Shown piece after piece: positions 7,334 to 10,276 of a DNA stretch of 10,276 nt; positions within the stretch are counted from its first letter, which is position 1, and each line of letters starts with the position of its first letter. Both the position numbers and the translations under genes were made by a program. The stretch is from Anaerolineales bacterium. GTDB taxonomy: Bacteria; Chloroflexota; Anaerolineae; Anaerolineales; Villigracilaceae. Below the pieces are notes generated by a model. The model saw nothing but the letters and a program-made list of their open reading frames with translations, had not been told where the DNA came from and searched no databases. The stretch spans positions 1,210-11,485 of the forward strand of contig JAOZOM010000045.1 of NCBI GenBank assembly GCA_029933275.1, given 5' to 3'.

Positions 7334-8260
7334 TTATTCAGAAAGTTTCTCGACTATTCTTAATTTTGCACTACGCGCTCGTGGGTTTTTTGCTATTTCT
7401 TCATCGCTGGGGCGGATTGGTTTGCGAGCGATTTCTTTGATACTGGCTTTATGGTTGCAGGTGCAAACCGGCTGACGAGGGGGGCAAATACAGTTTTTGC
7501 TTTCACGGCGAAAATATTGTTTCACTAATCTATCTTCTAGCGAGTGGAAGGAGATGATGGCAAGTCTCCCGCCGGGGGCGAGGGCATTGGTTGCTTGCGG
7601 GAGAATGCTTTCTATGGAGCCTAGTTCGTCGTTAACGGCAATGCGGAGGGCTTGAAATGTTCGGGTGGCGGGATGAACGCGCTTTCCTTTACGAGGAATA
7701 ACTGTTGATATAAGGGAAGCAAGCTCAAATGTCGTGCGAATCGGTCGATCCCGTATGATGGCTTTGGCTATTCGCCTTGAGGCACGTTCTTCACCATAGC
7801 GGAAGATTATTTCTGCCAGTTCTGCTTCGCTGTAGGTGTTGATGATGTCGGCTGCGCTTTCTGCTATTTTGGGGCTAAAGCGCATATCGAGGGGAGCATC
7901 TTCTCGAAAGGAGAAGCCGCGCTCGGCGGTGTCAAATTGCATGGAGGATACGCCCAAATCAAGAACGATGCCGTTGACCAAATGCCATTGGATCTCTTGG
8001 AGAGTTTCGCTCAGTGTTGTATAAGATCGTTGCAAAAGAAGGATGCGCTGCTCGTGAGGAGCCAAGGTCTCACGAGCGAGCGCAAGGGCTTGCGGGTCTA
8101 GATCGAAGCCCAGCAACTTTCCTTCTGGTTGGGATGCTTGCAGAATGCCGAGGGCGTGTCCGCCTGCTCCCAATGTGCAATCAACGTAGTAGCCTTTATT
8201 TTTCGGCTGCAACGCTTGAATGATCTCGTGGTAAAGTACGGGTTGGTGCGCCGCGCTCAT
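7334..8260 (-). CDS. rsmH: RsmH (MraW), 16S rRNA N4-methylcytidine methyltransferase
   Basis: RsmH is the SAM-dependent methyltransferase that methylates N4 of C1402 (E. coli numbering) in 16S rRNA at the P site. It has 308 residues, the usual length. The N-terminus HQPVLYHEII is typical. The SAM-binding loop is DCTLGAGGH (27-35), followed by the acidic FDLD (52-55). Later motifs are LDLGVSSMQFD (100-110), the segment from RGFSFRE to LDMRF (114-128), HPATRTFQALRIAVNDEL (196-213) and ISFHSLEDR (236-244). A CxC...CxC cluster (C257, C259, C266, C268) in the C-terminal part could bind a metal; similar Cys groups occur in many RsmH proteins. The start is one base after the mraZ stop (TGA-G-ATG), with AGGAA about six to seven bases before it. 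Confidence 0.97.
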   Translation of the reverse strand: MSAAHQPVLYHEIIQALQPKNKGYYVDCTLGAGGHALGILQASQPEGKLLGFDLDPQALALARETLAPHEQRILLLQRSYTTLSETLQEIQWHLVNGIVLDLGVSSMQFDTAERGFSFREDAPLDMRFSPKIAESAADIINTYSEAELAEIIFRYGEERASRRIAKAIIRDRPIRTTFELASLISTVIPRKGKRVHPATRTFQALRIAVNDELGSIESILPQATNALAPGGRLAIISFHSLEDRLVKQYFRRESKNCICPPRQPVCTCNHKASIKEIARKPIRPSDEEIAKNPRARSAKLRIVEKLSE

Positions 8261-8261
8261 C

Positions 8262-8699
8262 TCAGTTTCCTGAGAGGTTGAGGGCGGAAAATCGCTCTAC
8301 ATTGGCTTCTGCGTCTTCTAGGGAGGTCATTTGTGCTTCCCAAAGGGAGGGGAGCCAGATTTCAAAATATTCCCCTTGCCCGGCAACGGTGGTTTCTGTT
8401 TCAATTTGGGCAAATTGACGTAAATCCGGGGCGAGATTGATGCGCCCAACTTTGTCGGGAGTGATAGAATAGGCGTTAGCGAAAAAGAGACGACGTAGTT
8501 CTCGTGTAGCGGGGTCAGCTAGGTTCATAGCGTTGATGCGTTGGTAGACGGTTTCAAAATAATCCATCGTCATCACCATCAGACAGCGGTCAAAACCACG
8601 CGTAACAAAGCCACCTTCTGCGAGGTCATCGCGGAAGCGGGCGGGGACGATAATCCGTCCTTTTGCATCAAGTGAGTGTTGGTATTGACCAAGAAACAT
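8262..8699 (-). CDS. mraZ: MraZ, transcriptional regulator of the dcw operon
   Basis: MraZ is a ring-forming DNA-binding protein with two SpoVT/AbrB-like swapped-hairpin domains; in E. coli and mycoplasmas it binds repeats in front of its own operon. The 145-residue protein starts MFLGQYQHSLDAKGRIIVPA, the typical N-terminus including the first D-x-K-G-R-I signature; the second domain has DKVGRINLAP. I set the start at the ATG 8699-8697. A frame extension to an ATG at 8807 would add 36 residues with no MraZ similarity, and those codons lie over the promoter -10 box, the operator repeats and the leader hairpin, so they are not coding. The ribosome site is modest (AAAGAGAG about 9-10 bases upstream). 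First gene of the operon; rsmH follows after one base. Confidence 0.95.
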   Translation of the reverse strand: MFLGQYQHSLDAKGRIIVPARFRDDLAEGGFVTRGFDRCLMVMTMDYFETVYQRINAMNLADPATRELRRLFFANAYSITPDKVGRINLAPDLRQFAQIETETTVAGQGEYFEIWLPSLWEAQMTSLEDAEANVERFSALNLSGN

Positions 8700-8724
8700 T
8701 TGTTCTATTCTCTCTTTAACAGGT

Positions 8725-8746
8725 AAACGCCGGAAGACCGGCGTTT
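8725..8746 (-). promoter_or_regulatory. GC-rich hairpin in the mraZ 5' leader
   Basis: AAACGCCGG (8725-8733) and CCGGCGTTT (8738-8746) form a perfect nine-base stem with a four-base loop. If transcription starts near 8785, the hairpin lies about 40 bases into the leader, ending some 25 bases before the mraZ ATG. No T-run follows on the minus strand, so it is not an intrinsic terminator. A role in protecting the 5' end of a long mRNA or in mraZ translation is possible but not shown. Confidence 0.6.
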
Positions 8747-8761
8747 TGGGGGGAAGCGGAT

Positions 8762-8791
8762 ATTCCTCCACTTCATACCACTTTCCTCCAC
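8762..8791 (-). promoter_or_regulatory. Three direct 10-base repeats, probable MraZ operator
   Basis: On the minus strand three units follow each other with exact 10-base spacing: GTGGAGGAAA (8791-8782), GTGGTATGAA (8781-8772), GTGGAGGAAT (8771-8762). MraZ is known to bind direct repeats at about one helical turn upstream of mraZ (TGGGN with 5-base spacers in E. coli; AAAGTG-type repeats in mycoplasmas). Here the AAGTGG core, copy number, spacing and location agree with that. The array begins directly after the -10 box and covers the expected transcription start, a position suited to repression. The binding protein is inferred, not shown. Confidence 0.8.
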
Positions 8792-8820
8792 ATTCTACAG
8801 TATTCATTCCTAAAAGGCAA
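8792..8820 (-). promoter_or_regulatory. Putative sigma-70-type promoter of the dcw operon
   Basis: On the minus strand TTGCCT (8820-8815) and TAGAAT (8797-8792) are separated by 17 bases, matching the -35 and -10 consensus at four and five of six positions. The predicted start, near 8785, falls inside the GTGG repeats and gives a leader of about 85 bases before the mraZ ATG. Confidence 0.6.
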
Positions 8821-8885
8821 GTAGTACTCAGGTTTTTTCCTCTTTAATATGTTTATGCAACGGTTTTCATTTCAGCTTGCATAAG

Positions 8886-8919
8886 AAAAAGTCGAAGCGT
8901 TTTCGCTTCGACTTTTTTT
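8886..8919 (-). terminator. Intrinsic terminator of the lipoprotein gene
   Basis: AAAAAGTCGAAGCG (8886-8899) and CGCTTCGACTTTTT (8904-8917) form a perfect 14-base stem with a TTTT loop. Read on the minus strand it is followed by a T-rich run (TTTTTCTTAT), and it stands about 30 bases after the lipoprotein stop codon, so it ends that transcript before the dcw promoter. The plus strand also has a T-run (8913-8919), so it could work both ways, but no plus-strand gene runs into it. Confidence 0.92.
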
Positions 8920-8949
8920 GTAACAATTTGTTCAAGCAGTTATAAAATG

Positions 8950-9561
8950 CTATGGACCGCAACGGAAATTCTCCATCGCCTCATTAAAGAGTTTTTGGGC
9001 AATTTCTTCGCTGGGAGCGTAAACTTTCCAGCCGAAGGCGCGGTCTCCGCAAATCCATGCGGCAGCTCCGCCGGAGGGGAGGACTTCGGTGGCAGTGGTG
9101 TTTAGGGCTGTGTAAAATGTGGTTAGGTTGCCGAGCAGGTTCACGTCAAGGGTGCCGCGGCGGGTGTCCAAGCCATCCTCCATAACGAGATCAAGCATGA
9201 ACTGCGGATCGTCCGTCCCATAATTAAGTTGCCAGACGATCATGGTGAAAAGGTCGGGACGGTAGGATGCGAGCATCCCCTCGCTATAGGAACTGGGATT
9301 CTCTTTTGGACGCGCATCAAAGAGAGCGATGTCGGGCGGGTGTCCGATGCAGAATTGATATTCGCAAAAGAGACCTTTGAGGAGCGGAGTGCGCGGCGTG
9401 ACGGTGGGATAAGGGGTATAGGTCGGTTGGGCGGTTGCTTGCGGGAGGGCGGCTAGAGTCCCCGCGACTGCTGCGCCAATATCGCTGTTGTTTTGTTTCG
9501 GTTTGCACGCGCCTAATGTTAAAAGAAGGAGGAGGGAGAAAAGAAGTGTTTTTTTTCGCAT
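8950..9561 (-). CDS. Small secreted lipoprotein of unknown function
   Basis: I do not recognise a named family. The 203-residue protein starts with a lipoprotein signal peptide: MRKK, a Leu-rich hydrophobic core (6-16) and a lipobox LGAC with Cys19 as the acylated residue. A Thr/Pro-rich linker follows (about 42-60), then a folded domain of some 140 residues. That domain has four Cys (C66, C71, C171, C201), enough for two disulfides outside the membrane, and conspicuous segments CEYQFCIGHPPDIALFD (66-82) and AAAWICGDRAFGWKVY (166-181). It probably sits on the outer face of the cytoplasmic membrane. It is a single-gene unit: its own terminator follows, and a divergent operon lies upstream. No Shine-Dalgarno sequence precedes the ATG, while TATAAT lies only 6 bases upstream, so a leaderless message is possible. 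Confidence 0.85.
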   Translation of the reverse strand: MRKKTLLFSLLLLLTLGACKPKQNNSDIGAAVAGTLAALPQATAQPTYTPYPTVTPRTPLLKGLFCEYQFCIGHPPDIALFDARPKENPSSYSEGMLASYRPDLFTMIVWQLNYGTDDPQFMLDLVMEDGLDTRRGTLDVNLLGNLTTFYTALNTTATEVLPSGGAAAWICGDRAFGWKVYAPSEEIAQKLFNEAMENFRCGP

Positions 9562-9757
9562 AAATCAATTATACCCTTTGTATAACAAAGCTCTCGCAGG
9601 TTTTGAAAAACTTACGGAAGCGTGAAAATAGGAGATTTTATTTTTAGCCTATGGTAGGAATAAAGAAGCAATGCAATTGTAGACGAAAACAGTTATTTAG
9701 TCAGAATCTTTCGAGTTTGTAAGGAATAACTTGGGTATATTTTGTTTTTTTATAAAT
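9562..9757. other. Divergent intergenic region, left part
   Basis: Apart from the lipoprotein promoter region and palindrome at its left end, I see no gene, RNA or strong repeat in this AT-rich stretch between the lipoprotein gene and the csoR promoter. Both-strand reading frames are short and lack ribosome sites. Confidence 0.5.
9568..9590 (-). promoter_or_regulatory. Possible promoter and operator of the lipoprotein gene
   Basis: On the minus strand a perfect TATAAT (9573-9568) ends six bases before the lipoprotein ATG, but no good -35 box is at the right distance. Just upstream is the perfect inverted repeat CTTTGT-ATA-ACAAAG (9576-9590), which also contains an alternative TATACA -10 with an extended TG. 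The palindrome has the size of a small repressor site. Both readings are tentative. Confidence 0.4.
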
Positions 9758-9786
9758 TTGACAAATAAGATGGTTCTAGGTATATT
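9758..9786 (+). promoter_or_regulatory. Strong sigma-70-type promoter of the csoR operon
   Basis: TTGACA (9758-9763) is a full -35 consensus and TATATT (9781-9786) a five-of-six -10 box, separated by 17 bases. Transcription would start near 9793, at the left edge of the CsoR-type operator, with a leader of about 34 bases. Confidence 0.85.
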
Positions 9787-9793
9787 ACATCAA

Positions 9794-9813
9794 CCCACCC
9801 CCTATGGGGGGGC
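9794..9813 (+). promoter_or_regulatory. CsoR-type operator (C-tract / TAT / G-tract)
   Basis: CCCCC (9798-9802), TAT, then seven G (9806-9812) form a GC-rich pseudo-palindrome centred on 9804, flanked on the left by CCCA. CsoR-family operators are known to be G/C-tract inverted repeats of this kind around a short AT-rich centre. It begins just after the -10 box and ends two bases before the AAGGA ribosome site, so apo-CsoR binding would block its own operon until Cu(I) releases it. The repressor assignment is inferred from family knowledge and adjacency. Confidence 0.85.
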
Positions 9814-9826
9814 TAAGGATAAGAAG

Positions 9827-10096
9827 ATGAAACATGAAAAAGCATTACAACGATTAAAAACAACCGAGGGTCACCTACGTGGGATTATTCGCATGGTGGA
9901 AGAAGATGCTTATTGCATTGACGTAATCCGCCAAATCCAAGCTGTAGAAGCCGCGTTGAATAAAATCAGCGGAATTATTCTCGAGGATCACTTGAATACC
10001 TGTGTCATCACCGCTATTCGCGGCGAGGAGCAGGGTGAACGCGAACGCGTGTTGAAGGAAATTCAAGAGGTCTTCGAGACGGCGACTAAAGTCTGA
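9827..10096 (+). CDS. csoR: CsoR-family copper-sensing repressor
   Basis: CsoR proteins are small all-helical repressors that bind G/C-tract operators and let go on binding Cu(I). From the ATG at 9827 the protein has 89 residues, the normal size. It contains RLKTTEGHLRGIIRMVEEDAYC and the family copper ligands C30 (YCIDVIRQI), H55 and C59 (LEDHLNTC), the x-C-H-C pattern that separates CsoR from RcnR (H-C-H-H). I chose this start because AAGGA (9815-9819) is seven bases upstream; a longer in-frame extension to 9731 would run through the promoter and operator and is rejected. The gene is preceded by a matching operator and followed, with a one-base TGATG overlap, by a copper-chaperone-like gene, so copper is the likely signal. 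Confidence 0.95.
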   Translation: MKHEKALQRLKTTEGHLRGIIRMVEEDAYCIDVIRQIQAVEAALNKISGIILEDHLNTCVITAIRGEEQGERERVLKEIQEVFETATKV

Positions 10097-10276
10097 TGGA
10101 TAGTTGCGGATGTTCACTCCCGAAAGAAAATATCCATAGCGGAATCAAGCTAAACATCACAAGCGTAGCGGAGGCTTGTCCGACAAATGGCGTAGTTGGT
10201 AAGAATGTGGATATGCAAATTGTCAAGGCGATGTTATCCGTCCCATTAAATATCTTAACGGCAGAATCCTATCGTT
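10096..10276 (+). CDS. CopZ N-terminal-domain-like metallochaperone, 5' part
   Basis: Only the first 60 residues are in the window. The ATG (10096-10098) shares its A with the csoR stop, so the two genes are translationally coupled and under the same operator. The start MDSCGCS carries a CxC, and CPTNGVVGKNVDMQIVKAML (28-47) matches the pattern CP-x-x-G-x-x-G-x-x-V...T/I-V-K seen in the N-terminal zinc and [2Fe-2S] domain of Archaeoglobus fulgidus CopZ (zf-CopZ family). The missing part should contain a YxFC...C-x-VVYF type segment. Whether a copper-binding HMA domain follows cannot be seen. Likely role: Cu(I) or iron-sulfur-linked metal chaperone in the cytoplasm. The family call is from motif recall and moderately sure; the frame is open to the edge. 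Confidence 0.7.
   Translation, partial: MDSCGCSLPKENIHSGIKLNITSVAEACPTNGVVGKNVDMQIVKAMLSVPLNILTAESYR

Noticed and set aside
9317..9568. Minus-strand 83-codon frame overlapping the lipoprotein start
   Set aside because: Out-of-frame reading of the lipoprotein gene; it lacks the signal peptide and lipobox logic of the real frame.
9648..9658. CCTA-TGG-TAGG, sharing CCTATGG with the CsoR operator, as a second CsoR site
   Set aside because: The arms lack the long C and G tracts of the real operator and no promoter lies next to it; probably chance.
9731..9826. N-terminal extension of CsoR by 32 codons
   Set aside because: These codons coincide with the -35, -10 and operator sequences, begin with TTG, and the CsoR family starts at about the chosen Met, which has a good ribosome site.
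1..10276. CRISPR arrays, insertion sequences, tRNA or rRNA genes, defence or phage genes
   Set aside because: No repeat-spacer pattern, transposase-like frame, terminal inverted repeats with target duplication, or structured RNA gene was seen in the window.

Overview
The window suggests a member of the Chloroflexota, most likely class Anaerolineae. This is inference from protein style (the MurD SGGIP loop, a MurG glycine loop without its usual histidine, a short lipoprotein with a Thr/Pro-rich linker) and moderate GC; no rRNA or other marker gene is present to confirm it. Nearly everything up to base 8700 is one densely packed minus-strand operon, the division and cell wall (dcw) cluster. In transcription order, from high to low coordinates, it runs mraZ, rsmH, an ftsL-like gene, ftsI (class B PBP), murF, mraY, murD, ftsW, murG. 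FtsW and MurG run off the left edge. Gaps are mostly 1-2 bases or short overlaps, so translational coupling is likely. murE, usually found between ftsI and murF, is absent from that place.

From 8700 to 8949 lies the control region of the dcw operon. It holds a promoter (TTGCCT, 17 bases, TAGAAT), then three direct 10-base GTGG repeats abutting the -10 box that look like a MraZ autoregulatory operator, then a GC-rich hairpin in the mraZ leader. Upstream of the promoter is a strong terminator that ends the neighbouring minus-strand gene, a small secreted lipoprotein (8950-9561) of unknown function.

From 9562 to 9826 is a divergent intergenic region. On its right side is a near-consensus promoter (TTGACA, 17 bases, TATATT) followed at once by a CCCCC-TAT-GGGGG operator. 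This drives a plus-strand copper-responsive operon: csoR, then (TGATG overlap) a cysteine-containing protein that resembles the N-terminal metal-binding domain of Archaeoglobus-type CopZ, cut off by the right edge.

Functionally, the dcw genes take UDP-MurNAc precursors through ligation (MurD, MurF), lipid I and II formation (MraY, MurG) and septal polymerisation and crosslinking (FtsW, FtsI), with MraZ as regulator and RsmH as a 16S rRNA methyltransferase. The lipoprotein and the copper operon are separate transcription units. The region is largely ordinary in gene content. The most interesting signals are regulatory (two self-regulating operators placed directly on their promoters) and the long out-of-frame overlap of ftsW with murG.
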